Shown here one piece after another: positions 32,316-43,735 of a DNA stretch of 64,000 bases. The notes beneath the pieces are model-generated. The model saw only the letters and a list, made by a program, of their open reading frames with translations, had not been told where the DNA came from and did not search any database. The translations under genes were made by a program, and so were the position numbers. The DNA is from Aporrectodea caliginosa (taxonomy: Eukaryota > Annelida > Clitellata > Crassiclitellata > Lumbricidae). Numbering within the stretch: position 1 is the first letter of the stretch; every line of letters starts with the position of its first letter. The stretch is taken from positions 124,001-188,000 of the forward strand of contig JACEVL010000672.1 in assembly GCA_020284085.1 (NCBI GenBank), written 5' to 3'.

Positions 32316-32689
32316 CTAAAAGCGAAATTAGAAATAGTGATTTATTACAGATGTGAGATTAATTTAGTAAATGGATGGATGGACAAATGAACGAAGGACG
32401 CACAGAAGTAGAAAAATTAACGAATTAATTAATGATATAATCACCACAATATATGGATGGAAAATGCGTCGAAGTTTATGTTTACTTGTCGCACCTCTCT
32501 TCCTTGTTTAACCTTGAGTTGACTTTGAACCTCGATTGCAAGAAATTACCATTGTGACGATGATGCTGCTGATGATGACGAAGATGGTTGAATAGTTGTA
32601 AAAACGTATTCAAATTGTCATAATCTTGATTCAACATTTATAATATAGAGCACATCTGTGTGAGGATCTCATCACAGACGAACACACGG

Positions 32690-33200
32690 TAAGTATACAC
32701 CTAATACGATTATACCTAATGCCAGATGCCTAATACCATTTCTCTTCTGGTAGAGGCTAACTGGTATTTGAGAGCTATTAAGTGGTGTTAATAACTGTTT
32801 TGCCTGAGGTGGTATATAACGTGATATAACTTACTGGTTGTCCATAGATTGTATATTAAGTACAGCTGCTTACTTGTTGAACTGAACTGGTATATCAAGT
32901 GATGTTACTTACTACGGTGGGACATTAAAAGTTATGACTCAATATTTGCCCCAATATGGTCCAGAAAATAGTAATATATACTGATTAGTCTGAGTTGGCA
33001 TATTAATCGATATAATCTACTGGCTTGCCTGAAGTGGTATCTGAAGTGGTGCTTTTTATATATGTGGTAGCCCTTATTAAATAGTATTGCTTACTGATCT
33101 GCGTAGGCCCTGTTAATAGGTAATAATGGTTGACCGTTGATGGTATATCAAGTGGTATTACTCAGTGGTATTACCTTGTAGAGGTTACGAGATAGCTATT
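32690..33200. repeat. 39-bp degenerate tandem repeat, copy 1
   Basis: About twelve poor copies of a unit near TGGTATATTAAGTGGTATTG followed by CTTACTGGTTGGCCTGAGT. Equivalent arrays are at 37,300-38,190, 43,300-43,735 and 51,290-51,735, and inverted ones precede the plus-strand galectin exons. Confidence 0.75.
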
Positions 33201-33289
33201 ATTTCTCAAAAGCAACTCTAACTGAGCGCATGTGTCCAATGACATGATGCGGAAAAATACATCGTTGATTTAGTCTTAATTGTTACAGA

Positions 33290-33460
33290 AAAAATATCGC
33301 GTGCACTTGTATTGTAACCTAAGCACTTGTACTCATACGTATATCAAAAGCTAAGCACTTGTTTTATTACTTCATGTTAAAGTACTTGGTCTCAAATTCG
33401 TGCTTGAGACCAACATGTAAGTACTTATACTTGAAACATAAGTACTTGGAAATCGCTACT
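33290..33460. repeat. AAGTACTTG-rich tract, copy 1
   Basis: The palindromic core AAGTACTT recurs every 20-30 bp with variants. Matching tracts are at 38,340-38,490, 43,850-44,010 and 51,870-52,020, and inverted at 13,330-13,490. Confidence 0.75.
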
Positions 33461-33884
33461 AGTTACCCTTTGGCGTGAGGTGGAATGAAACCGTCGATTG
33501 TAATTACGAGACCCGGTTGCATTGTCCCCGGCAGACGGCGTACAAAGTCCTACAGTCGTGCAACAATAACAACGTCAATAGATAAATACGGCAGACAATA
33601 CATGGAACAGTATGACGGACACTGCATATGATCCATAGTTAGGACACAAATAGATTAAATAGGAAGGACAACGATGGATGGTATAGAACATTCTGAAAGA
33701 ATACAGACCTGGGTGAGCTCAGATGGTTTGCTAATTGCTACTCTATGTAGGCCTATGGCTGGTCATAATACGTAGGGTCTATTAACAGCGTTCGCCATTG
33801 CTGAACTCACGTTTCGTATACACAACACTGTGCCGCTATCTGATGTGTGTGCGTTTGAGTTAGTGTCGCTGTGATAAACGATTG

Positions 33885-34440
33885 ACCGACTCCGAAGAAG
33901 CTTTGGGATCTGATATTCTTTGTGAGACTTGATTCATATTACCGTTGTTTCGTACCAGACTTTGCTGGCATGGCTCAACCATTACATGCTTTGACGAACG
34001 CCGAGACTAAATTTCAGTCGACCAATGCGAGATGGCTTTTACGATTATAAAGCAGAGACTAACCGAAGACCCCGTCTTGCCATTAGCTGTAGACGAGGCA
34101 ATGTATGTGCTCGACACCGATGCTTTTGGAGAGTCGATCGGCGCCTTTGTTTCGCAAATCTAGAATGATCAAGAAAAGGCAATAAGCTATGGAAGCATGG
34201 TTTGTTCTCAGACTAAGTGCAATTACGACGTTACGAAACTAGAACTATTGGTGGTTGTATTCTACTTGAAAGCTTTTTCTCAGTATCGCTTGGGCGAAAA
34301 TTTCTGATTCGTACAGATCATTCCGCGCTAACATGGTTGAGGAGAACTCTGCGTCCAGTTGGTCGAGGAGACAGAGGCAGGAGCCGTGCTGACGGACGAC
34401 GGCAAAGACCAGTTTATTGTAAAGAGAGGCAAACAGAGTG
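33885..34440 (+). pseudogene. Ty3/Gypsy RT-RNase H fragment (unit M1a)
   Basis: Pieces in broken frames correspond to LRRTLRPVGR, LELLVVVFYLKAF and the YYRCFVPDFAGMAQP end of RT. The same piece occurs at 39,040, 46,030 and, inverted, 12,440. Stops such as the TAG at 34,161 are shared with the copy at 46,030, so decay preceded duplication. Confidence 0.75.
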
Positions 34441-34930
34441 TTTGAAGAGTGGCGTTTAGTGAAGCCAGATTGTGGTTGAGGAGCGAATTCGAAGAGAGGT
34501 AGTCATTTAGCAGGGCAAGGATTATTCGTTCAGTTAACTTAGATAGATAGAAGGGGAACAGATTGGAGATGAGACGGTAGCTAAATAGGTTTCCCTTCTC
34601 GAGAACTGTTGTTTTTAGAAGGGATTGACGAAATAGCGCTTAAAGACCATGGGAAGTTGAGAGTAGAGAGTGAGAGATTGATAAATTTCTGTGATTACAG
34701 GAATGATGACAGAAGAACAGTCTTTCAGGAGAGAGGTGGGGTTAGGATCAAGTTCGCATTGCTTGTTTTGGAAGCGAATTTTGGAGTGAGACTTTTGCTT
34801 CGGAGACGGGAGAGAGAATTGGGAGCGATGACTGAGAGGCAGGAGGAGTAGGGTTGGAAGAATGGAGTGAATCAGTGCTGGAGGAGGCATGGGGAAGTGA
34901 GCATCTAGAAAAGATTGCAATGAGAAGCGA
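34440..34930 (-). pseudogene. L2-like RT fragment (unit M1a)
   Basis: The minus strand shows PTSLLKDCSSVIIPVITEI, LTLYSQLPMVFKRYFV and QSFLDAHFPMPPPALIHSIL, the linker and start of an L2-type reverse transcriptase. It abuts the Gypsy fragment at the same junction as in the other units. Confidence 0.75.
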
Positions 34931-35899
34931 GATCAGAACAAAAGAGGCTTACCTCCTCGCTGGGTTAGAAAATAGGTGACTCACTGGGTTAGAAAATTGA
35001 TGATGACATTGGGTTGGTGTGCGCATATAGTCGTGTGGGGGTGGTATCCGTGGGGTGGTATCCGCGTATACCCGTGGGTTGGTGTCCGCAGATACCCGTG
35101 GGTTGCCATCCGCTCATTATAATCTACTTAGAATAGAAATAGAATAGAATAGAATAGAATAGAAATAGAATAGAATAGAATAGCTGATCGATTAGATGTT
35201 TGAAAATTAAGCTGAGAACGCATTCATTAAGAATGAGTTTATTAATATTGAGTTTGAAGAATATACTTACTTACTTATTTATCTGAAGGCTGTTTCAAAC
35301 TTTCAATTATCTGGACATGGTTATATAATTATGTTCATTCTGCTCATGTAGGCCTAACGCTGAAAGATTTGCGCGTCTTCATGGTCTTCATCTCAAGCAT
35401 CACTGCGTTTCTGCAACCTCAGCTGCCATGGAACACTACTACTACTACTACTACTACTATTCCTTTATTTCAAAAACTCGTTGACACAAACGCAACAACA
35501 CGTATTTAGTTTTGCTGGCTACATCGTAAACACTAGGCGCAGTAGACTAAGCTATGCAATGATTCAAGACAAGCTAATTGCAGGATGCAATAGTAAGCTT
35601 ATGCAGTCGCGCTGTAGCAGTGTCAATAACTAGCTTATGCAGTTGCAATGTCAATAATAGCTAATGATTATGCCGTAGCAATGTCAATAATAGCTACTGC
35701 TTATGCCGTAGCAATGTCAATAACGCAGCATGGATTGACTGAAGTGGAGTTGCTTGCTGGTTTGTGGACTGTTCTTACATGTAGCAGCTGTGCAGCTTCA
35801 GGCATTGTAATAGTCTACACCAACTTGTGTAGTAACTTGCTATGCTTTGGAGATTAAATTTGACAAATTCATGAAGCAAATATATATATATATATATAC

Positions 35900-35944
<45 letters not shown>

Positions 35945-35945
35945 T
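34931..35945. other. Gene-free stretch made of simple repeats
   Basis: GTGGTATCCG-type minisatellite at 35,005-35,115; (TAGAA)n at 35,128-35,183; CTA run at 35,436-35,460; a 34-bp repeat GCAATGTCAATAATAGCTA at 35,595-35,727; TA microsatellite at 35,880-35,940. No gene recognised. Confidence 0.7.
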
Positions 35946-36873
35946 CAGTGAATGTGTATGACAGGGAAAATGCCTGTATATACCCTGAAATTTTCAGGAG
36001 TAGATGCATATTCCCTGATTCACTCGAGGGAATGTATACATTCCTGAAAAAACCAGGGTATATACATATACCCTGAAATTTTCGAGTGATTTCTATACAG
36101 TTACCCTGACAACAATAACACATTAAGCCAGATTTCTATACACATACCCTGAAAATTTCAGGGTATGTGTAACATTTCACAAGAACTTTGAAGCATGTAC
36201 ATCTGTTTGTTTTATGTATTGGCTGTCAAGTACGCCAACATAAGCGAATGATGACGGACTATGGCTCACGTGGACAAGTGGACCTACTTGATATGCAGTC
36301 CATGCCTAATGGACATCACAAATGGAGCATGGTATACCAAAATCATCTGACCAAATACTGTGCTCTTCGTCCGTTGTCTACAAAGCTCTCGGCTGAGGTT
36401 GCCTATCAACTCAGTAGTTGACAGCATGCAGATTTTACTTCGACCGTAGAGAACTCTCTAGCGTCAGGTGAAGTGGGAACAGAACCAAATCAGAAACAAA
36501 TTAAAACTCAGAGAAAACGAGCTTCTGCCGGATGCTGACGTCTCCAAGATGAAGAAGTTGCTCTGTGAATCGCGGTTCAGATGAAATTGTTGTGTGGCGG
36601 TTAAGGTAACTGCCCTAGAACCGGCAGATGCCTATCAAATTGTGTGAAATGTAACAGAAAATGTTACACATATACCCTGAAATTTTCAGGGTATGTGTAT
36701 AGATCTTTGAAATGTAACAGTAGATGTTACACATACCCTGAAATTTTCAGGGTATGCGTATAGAAATCTGGCTTAATGTGCTATTGTAGGCTAAAGTTTT
36801 CAGGGTATGTGTATAGAAATCACATGAAATTTTTCAGGGTATATGTATATACCCTGATCATATACATTCACTG
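35946..36873. mobile_element. Inverted-repeat element carrying an integrase fragment
   Basis: The ends are inverted: TTTCAGTGAATGTGTATGAC on the left and TTTACAGTGAATGTATATGA from the right, each set in a TA microsatellite. Both arms (about 240 bp) contain repeated palindromes of ACCCTGAAATTTTCAGGGTA. The 450-bp centre holds an integrase piece. A partial third arm follows at 37,001-37,105. No clear target duplication beyond TA. Confidence 0.75.
36200..36423 (+). pseudogene. Integrase core fragment (KRBA2/SCAND3-like)
   Basis: The plus strand reads GSRGQVDLLDMQSMPNGHHK, WSMVYQNHLTKYCALRPLST and KLSAEVAYQLSS then a stop at about 36,421. RGQVDLIDMQSMPDG...YQDHLTKF...RPL is the start of the rve integrase core in KRBA2/SCAND3-type integrases and their parent elements; the D of VDLLD and the H/TK block are visible. 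Only the first third of the catalytic core remains, lacking the second Asp and Glu. Further pieces downstream (NQKQIKTQRKRASAG) may be the C-terminal coiled region. It lies between the arms of the inverted-repeat element. Confidence 0.7.
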
Positions 36874-36899
36874 TAAATGTATATATATATATATATATA

Positions 36900-37250
36900 T
36901 ATCGAACTATTGATTATCGAAATCTAATTCTAAATGCTAATCGATTAGCTGCTGCTAATTCTAATCGATTAGCTAGAAGATTTTGCTAAGATTTTTTTCA
37001 GGGAATGTATACATTCCCCGAGTGAATCAGGGTATATTCATCTACCCTGAAAATTTCAGGGTAATATACACATTACCTGATCATACACATTCACTGTAAC
37101 ATATATATATATCGAACTATTGATTATCGAAATCTAATTCTAAATGCTAATCGATTAGCTGCTGCTAATTCTAATCGATAAGCTAGAAGATTTTGCTAAT
37201 TCTAATTCTAATCGATTAGCAATTCTAGCTAATCGTTTCCATCTCTGATA
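36900..37250. repeat. TAATCGATTAG palindrome cluster, duplicated
   Basis: A roughly 90-bp block beginning TCGAACTATTGATTATCGAA occurs at 36,901 and 37,111. It is full of TAATCGATTAG and ends CATCTCTG at 37,247, like the right end of the MITE at 22,360; the left end is not found. Confidence 0.75.
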
Positions 37251-37299
37251 TAGAGCACAACTGTGTGAGGATCTCATCACAGACGAACACACGATAAGT

Positions 37300-38190
37300 T
37301 TACACCTAATACGAGTATACCTCCTGCCAGATGCCTAATACCATTTCTCTTCTGGTAGAGGCTAAATGGTATTTAAGAGCTAATTAAGTTGTGTTAATAA
37401 CTGTTTGGCCTGAGGTGGTGTTATAACGTGACAAATTTTCCTGGTTGACCGAAGATTGTGTATTAATGAAGCTGCTATAAGGGGCCGTCCATGTACGCCT
37501 ATTTTGACCATTTTACCCCCCCTCCCCCTGTCATGTCACAAAACTCGGACCCCCCTAAAGTACGTCACACTTTCGACCGGGAAACTTTTCGAGGGGTAGT
37601 GACAGAGTTTTCCCAAATTTTCGAGGGGGTAGTGACAGCAGTTTTCCCAAGTCGAGGGGGGTAGTAACAACAGTTTTTCGACACCAAAATTTTCGAGGGG
37701 GGTAGAAGACTTTTCCAAGATTTTTATCCATAAATTTCACACTTTTGTATAAAATAAATTATAAATAAAATTTAAAAAATAAATGTGTGACGTCACGCAT
37801 GGCCTGACCCCCTCCCCCCTGTCACAAACTGTCACACTTTCTTAAAAGCGTGACGTACTTTATGGACGGCCCCTAAGTGGTTGAACTGAAATGGTATTTC
37901 AAGTGATGTTACTTACTGGGGTGGAACATTTAGAGTTATGACTTAATGTTTGCCCCAATATAGTCCAGAAAGTGGTAATATATACTGGTTGGTCTGAGTT
38001 GACATATTAAGTGATATAATATACTGACTTGCCTGAGGTGGTATATGAAATGGTATCATTAACATATGCGGTAGTCCTTATTAAGTGATATTCCTTACTG
38101 ATGCTGCATGCATTGACACAATTAATAGGTAACAATGGTTGACCAAGTGGTATTACTTAGTGAAATGGCATGTTAGGTGGCATTACCTTG
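37300..38190. repeat. 39-bp degenerate tandem repeat, copy 2
   Basis: Same array as at 32,690, interrupted by the element at 37,481-37,873. The flanking TAGAGCACA...GTGTGAGGATCTCATC landmark is shared with 32,645. Confidence 0.75.
37481..37873. mobile_element. PIF/Harbinger-like MITE
   Basis: TAA flanks both ends (37,478-37,480 and 37,874-37,876). Termini are inverted GGGGCCGTCCAT; on the right the terminus continues AAAGTACGTCACGC. The interior is rich in C runs and TTTTCGAGGGGGGTAG-like repeats. A 3-bp TWA duplication with GG termini fits PIF/Harbinger; no transposase is present. Confidence 0.8.
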
Positions 38191-38339
38191 TACAAGTTAC
38201 GAGTTCGCTAATTATAGTTCTCAAAAGCAACTCTATATGAGCGCATGTGTCCAATGACATGATCAGAGAAAATAATATCGTTGATTAGGGGCCTAGTCTT
38301 AATTGTTACAGAAAATGACTCCTTGCTCCTACGGACCGT

Positions 38340-38490
38340 AAAATCGTGCACTTGTATTCTAACCTAAGTAGGCTACTTGTACTCATACTTATATATAAAA
38401 CTAAAGCACTTGTTTCGTGCTTCAGGTTAAAGTACTTGTTCTCAAATGCGTACTTGAGACCTACATGTGAGTACTTTAATTGAAACATAT
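38340..38490. repeat. AAGTACTTG-rich tract, copy 2
   Basis: Spaced AAGTACTT/GTACTTG motifs like those at 33,290. Confidence 0.7.
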
Positions 38491-39039
38491 GTACTTGAAA
38501 ATCTCTACTAGTTACCGTTTGGCATGAGGTGGAATGAAACCGTCGATTGTAATGACGAGACCTGGTTGCATTGTCCCCGGCAGACGGCGTACAAAGTCCT
38601 ACAGTTGTTCAACAATAACAACGTCAATAGGTAAATACGGCAGACAATACATGGAACAGTATGACGGACACTGCATATGATCCATAGTTAGGACATGAAA
38701 TAGGAAGGACAGTGATGGATGGTATAGAACATATGAAAGAATGCAGAGCTGGGTTAGCTCAGATGGTTTGCTACTCCATGGATGGCTGGTCATATACGTA
38801 GGGTCTATTAACAGCGTTCGCCATTGCTGAACTCACGTTTCGTATACGCAACACTGTGCCGCTACCTGATGTGTGTGCGTTTGAGTAAGTGTGTGCGCTC
38901 GTGCGTGTGACCTCAGTGGGAGAAAACGGACTACTCGTCGTGTACTAGATTCAGTCTGAAAGTTACCTCTGCTTTAAGGCCATGAAAGCTGATATTGGTG
39001 CATCTCTGTCTCAATGTGCTCTAAGCTTATAAACTACAT
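38491..39039. other. Galectin-unit spacer with conserved block
   Basis: Includes the block at about 38,790-38,890. On the minus strand it reads SGTVLRIRNVSSAMANAVNR in an open frame; see the finding on the missing N-terminal exon. No secure gene. Confidence 0.5.
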
Positions 39040-39605
39040 TCTGAAGACTGGCCGACTCTGAAGAAGCTTCGGGATCTGAGAGCCTTTGTGGGACCCTGTT
39101 CATATTACCGTCGTTTCGTACCAGACTTTGCTGGCATGGCGCGACCATTACATCATTTGACAAAGCTTGGACTAAATTCCAGTCGACCAATGCGAGATGG
39201 CTTTTACGATTGTAAAGGTAAGACTAACCGAAGATCCTGTCTTGCCATTAACTGTAGACGAGTTAATGTATGTGCTCGACACCGATGCTTTTGGAGAGTC
39301 GATCCGCGCAGTTTTTTCGCCAATCTATAATGATCAAGAAACGGCAATAAGCTATGGAAGCACGGTTAGTTCTCCCGCTGAGTGTAATTACGACGTCACG
39401 AAACTAGAACTATTGGTGGTTGTATTCTACTTGAAAGCTTTTTGTCAGTACCTGCTTGGGCGAAAATTTCTGCTTAATACCGATCATACCGCGCTACAAT
39501 GGTTGAGGAGAACGCCGCGAACAGTAGTACTGTTGGTCGAGGAGACATATGCAGGAGCCGTGCTAAGGGCTGACGGCAGAGACAAAATTTTATTGTAAAG
39601 AGAGG
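39040..39605 (+). pseudogene. Ty3/Gypsy RT-RNase H fragment (unit M1b, best preserved)
   Basis: The plus strand reads LRDLRAFVGPCSYYRRFVPD and FAGMARPLHHLTK (RT connection). In another frame it gives LTEDPVLPLTVDELMYVLDT, DAFGESIRAVFSPI, NYDVTKLELLVVVFYLKAF and YLLGRKFLLNTDHTALQWLR. This is RNase H of the Ty3/Gypsy type, with catalytic Asp in LDTDAFG, Glu in TKLELL and Asp in NTDHTAL. One frame change separates the RT end from RNase H, and upstream and downstream domains are absent. The same fragment occurs in three other units. Confidence 0.85.
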
Positions 39606-40115
39606 CAAATAGAATGTCTGAAGAGTGGCGTTTAGTGAAGCCAGATTGTGGTTGAGGAGTGAATTCGAAGAGAGGTAGTCATTTAGCCGGGCAAGGATTA
39701 TTCGTTCAGTTAACTAAGATAGAAAGGAAAGGAACAAATTGGAGATGGGACGGTAGCTAAAATATAGGTTGCCTTTCTCAACAACTGTTGTTTTTATCAG
39801 GCGCTTAAAGGCCATGGGAAGCTGACAGTAGAGAGTGAAAGATTGATAATTTCTGTGATTAGAGGAATGATGACAGAAGAACAGTCTTTCAGGAGAGAGG
39901 TGGGGATAGGATCAAGTTCGCATTGCTTGTATTGGAGGAAAATTTAGGAGTGAGACTTTTGCTTCTGAGCCGGGAGAGAGAATTGGGAGCGATGACTGGG
40001 AGGCAGAAGGAGTTGGGTTGGAAGAAGGGAGTGAATCAGTGCTGGAAGAGGTATGAAGAGCGTGCATCTAGAAAAGATTGCAATTTAGAAGCGAAGCGAT
40101 CAGATATTGTCCGAG
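39605..40115 (-). pseudogene. L2-like RT fragment (unit M1b)
   Basis: Matches the fragment at 34,440-34,930 on the minus strand, with small deletions; ends near the CAATTTAGAAGCGAAG landmark. Confidence 0.75.
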
Positions 40116-40691
40116 AAGAATGAACAGAAGGTATCAGCGTTGGAAAGGAAGGGAGCTATAGGTAGTGTGGGGAACTTGCGATGAAAAAGAGAGTTGACAG
40201 ATATCCGGCCTATTCGTTTATGATTCGGCAAACAAGATAAGGCAAGGTAAAATGAGGTAGGCTATAGCTATAGCATAAAAATTAAAAAGGTTAAAATAAT
40301 GTAGAGTATGAATTATAAGAAAAGGGAAAATAAAACTTGGCAGGATAGGTAAGATAAAGAAGGCTGGCATAGAGTAAAGTGAAGTAGTCGTCAACGGCCT
40401 TTGATGTCATAAGACGACGTTAAACTGTGGTTAAATAAAAAAGTGAAGTACATCGGTGAGCTAAGGAAGACTAAAATTGTTTGAAGAAATCTGGGCATTG
40501 TGAGGTGAAGTAAGGTAAGGCAATTAGTTATTTCTATTGAATTGCATTCGAGCTAAGCGCAAACACGACAGCACCAATCCAGCAATCCAGCAACCTTCAC
40601 ACGGTGCGTCAGTTTCGCGTAGCCGTAGACGCACCGTGATTCGAAACCCCAACGCAAAGGTGAATGGTCGGCAGCCGCGAGTCCGACTTAC
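40116..40691 (-). other. Intron after galectin exon 40,692
   Basis: Decayed L2-type upstream sequence (AAGATAAGGCAAGGTAAAATG) and the GTAAG donor region of the adjacent exon. No gene recognised. Confidence 0.5.
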
Positions 40692-40826
40692 CTGCGCAGG
40701 GTCGGCAGGCTGTGAGGAGCTAAAGTTGACATTGCGGACTTGGACGTCGCCGCATACAATGAGCCATTTCACTCTGTCCTGAGGAATACGATGACGGAAC
40801 TCATACTTCTGGTCGTTGAAATCCAA
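40692..40826 (-). CDS. Galectin CRD exon B, second domain
   Basis: The minus-strand exon follows GCGCACAG and precedes GTAAGTCGG; 45 codons, phase 0 at both ends. It reads LDFNDQKYEFRHRIPQDRVK, WLIVCGDVQV and RNVNFSSSQPADPAQ. The usual NGQ turn is NDQ, and a cysteine replaces Tyr before GDV, as in the exon at 47,894. It pairs with the A exon at 41,768-41,972. The following exon in the transcript would be 32,315, about 8.4 kb away across an extra half-unit of duplicated repeats. Confidence 0.9.
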
Positions 40827-41767
40827 CTGTGCGCAGAGAAACAGAAGTAATCACCCATCAGATTATTTTTAGAGCCTCTGGACACCTTCGAGGATTTTCT
40901 TTAAAGGTGCTATGCAAATAACTAGATATGCATACCTGCATACAGACACAAATCAATGCCCAATAGACATTTTCAGCTGCACTTAAGAACCGTTCAATAT
41001 TCATGATCCAGAGTTTTTGAGAGGGAGTACACAGGAGTTATATAAATGCACAAGTACTCATGCAGATAAATACCTGTATAGTATATATTTAAATATGTAT
41101 GCATATAGGGCCAAGATAGTCACTGTACAATGTACATGTAAGTTTACAGTACATACGTAGGCTACACACGCACAACTACATTACCAATCAATCAGCGTAT
41201 TGACCAAAATTGTTCAATACATACATAAAATTAATACATACATGCATACAGGCCGAGCAAGGACCGCCAGACCAAAGCGATGATCCGATACGAGATCCGC
41301 TGCAGTAGAAGTACATCGGTGAGCTTTATACATATAAATTCAGTATGCACACATGCGCACACATAAACAAGCATATACATTGAGAATACATACATGCATG
41401 CAAATGGTAACATAATGAATGCACGCAGATATTCAGACATCTTTTCATGGACATTGTGTTTTCATGTATTGGTCTTTTGTTTTCTGTAGCTTACCTCCAT
41501 ACATATTATGTACAGTTCCGTTTGGGACAGCACAGGTCCAGAGGACCTCTGCAGGCATACCCCACCAATGGGCCCACCATGTGTGTCTGTATTTATTTAT
41601 GTATCTATGTATGCATATTGCATATGCAAATTGGCATGGTGCCTTTTATGTTCTCGTGAAAATGCGGAAATGTGCATTTGCTCAATGGTTATGGATGACG
41701 ACGATGGGTTGTTTGGTGTCAGGGCGTGTAACTGAAATGAAAAATGAATGCGCGATGTATAGGCTAC
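40827..41767 (-). other. Intron between galectin exons 41,768 and 40,826
   Basis: The shortest and least interrupted A-to-B intron. It keeps ACAGTTCCGTTTGGGACAGC, the ATACATAC motifs and CTGCAGGCATACCCCACC. A stray LINE scrap (GGACCGCCAGACCAAAGCGA at about 41,260), matching 26,600-26,640, is embedded in it. Confidence 0.7.
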
Positions 41768-41972
41768 CTGGAACTTGTCGGAGTGCCCCGTAATCGTGCA
41801 CTTCAAGTTGGCATTCTTCTGGAGAGTCAGACCATCTCGCTCCTCAACCATCCACATTCCATTCTCGTAAGAGTTACGTACGAGGACGTTACCCTCGTCG
41901 AAACGGGGATTGGCGTGAAGGACTATGTCGCCCCCAAGGTAATTTGGTGTAGTCGATAGATTCACGGAGAAT
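41768..41972 (-). CDS. Galectin CRD exon A, second domain
   Basis: The minus-strand exon follows CTTTCAG and ends before GTAGCC; 205 bp, two codons shorter than its sisters because RDGLTLQKN replaces the longer GGPTLRLQKN stretch. It reads FSVNLSTTPNYLGGDIVLHA, NPRFDEGNVLVRNSY and MWMVEERDG. All eight sugar contacts are kept. The shortened loop follows the W-x-x-E-x-R strand, where galectin specificity loops vary. Confidence 0.92.
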
Positions 41973-42317
41973 CTGAAAGCGCAATCAGAAATATTAATTA
42001 ATTAAAGATAGGAGATTAAGTTAATAAATGGATGGATGGATAGACAAGAGAACGAGGGACGAATAGAAGAAGAAAAATTGACGAAATAATAAATAATATA
42101 TATATTATAATCAGCACCGTAAATAAAGAGAAAATGCATCGAAATTTCTGTTTACATGTCGAGCCTCTCTTCCGTGTGACCTTTAGTTGTCATATCACCT
42201 TGATTGGACGAGATTGCCATTGTGACGACGAAGGTAACGAAATAGTTGTAAAATCATATCAAAATTATTCATCATAACTTTGATTGAAAATTTCCATAGA
42301 AAACAACTTACTTTTAA

Positions 42318-43285
42318 GTGTATTGTAATGTAAATCTTCCAAAAAATTTCAGCGCCCACAAAAGCCACGTCAGAGAGACCAGCTTAAACACCTGCGCTAT
42401 ATCAAATCAAGTCCGCAAACTCCTCTGTTCGTTCCGGTACCAGATCAAAATCCGGGGAGGTCAAGCCGAGGAGACACCATGGTGCTACGGTGGCAATCGG
42501 TGATGATGGTGGTCGTGTGGTGTCGCAGGAGTGGAATCAGGAAAGGATATCTTGAGGAGTTCGGTTTTCAGTCGTGAGGGGAAAGCAGAAGAGGAGAGTG
42601 CAGGCGGAGGAGAGGTTGAGTTAAGAGGCGAGATAGAGGATGAGCAAACTGGCGGAGGTCTTTTGGGAGTCCGTTCCAAAGAGCTGGTGCAGCATAGACT
42701 ATAAAGGAGCGGTTGCAGAATTTCAGAGAGGATGAGACTCGAGGCCGGGATAGAGAAAGGTATGATGATGAGCGAGTAGACCCAGGCGGTTGAATGGTGA
42801 ATAGCTGGCAAATGTAAGAGGGTTTAGACGCTTGAAGGGCATTGTAGGTAAGAGATACTATTTTGTAATGGATGCGCTGAGGGACTTTAAGCCAATAAAA
42901 TGATTTGAGAACAGAGGTTATGTGGCGGTGTTTGGGAGTTTTGGTGACTGCGCAGGCGAGAGCGTTCTGGACTGTTTGCAGGCGTTTGATTTGAGAAGAG
43001 TCGATGTTGTAAAAGATGGAATTACAATAGTTGAGTTTGGAATGAACAATTGAGGTGGCTATTGTATTGTATTCAAGTATTGGGCGCAATCGACGAAGGT
43101 CGCGGATGTGCATATAGCAGGTGCGAGATACCTGCAGCTGATGTGGTCGGAAAAGGTGAGGTTCTTATCGATGATGATTCCAAGATTGCGGAAAGGAGAA
43201 TAGTAAGGTGCGGGAGAAGCGAGATCGGTTGGACAAAGATCTGGAGGATAGGCTAGTTTGTTTAATTGCTCGCGGAGGCAATAAT
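42318..43285 (-). pseudogene. L2-like LINE 3' half
   Basis: The minus strand encodes PFRNLGIIIDKNLTFSDHIS, MHIRDLRRLRPILEY, HSKLNYCNSIFYN and KSFYWLKVPQRIHYKIVSLT. It continues AAPALWNGLPKDLRQFA and, after a frameshift near 42,600, SRLKTELLKISFPDS. The 3' tail (TTTTGTGGGCGCTG, TTTACATTACA) matches the LINE at 48,945. It inserted into the intron just upstream of the second-domain A exon; the other units lack it, so it is later than the array. Confidence 0.88.
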
Positions 43286-43299
43286 GAGGAACTGCATCT

Positions 43300-43735
43300 A
43301 ATTACTGTTTGGTCTGACGTGGTATATAACGTTACATAACTTACTGGATGACCGGAGATTGTGTATTAAGTAGTGCTGCTTACTGGTTGAACTGAAATTG
43401 TATATCAAGTGGTCTTGCTTACTATGGTGGGACATTAAGAGGTATTGCTTAATGTTTGCCCCTAATATGGGGCAGAAAGTGGTAATATATAGGGCCTACT
43501 GGTTGGTCTGAGTTGGCGTATTATGTGATATAATCTACTAATTTGCCTGAAGTGGTATATGAAGTCGTATTATGTACATTATGTGGTAGCCCTTATTAAA
43601 TGGTATTGCTTACTGATGCTGTGTGTGCGCCCTATTACTAGGTAATAATGGTTGATCAGTGATATTACTTAGTGAAGTCGCACTTAAGGTGGCATTACCT
43701 TGGATAGGTTACGAGTTAGCTAATATTTCTCAAAA
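43300..43735. repeat. 39-bp degenerate tandem repeat, copy 3
   Basis: The clearest copy: successive units TGTGTATTAAGTAGTGCTGC, TGTATATCAAGTGGTCTTGC, GGACATTAAGAGGTATTGC and TGGCGTATTATGTGATATAA, each followed by TTACTGGTTG-type sequence. Confidence 0.8.
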
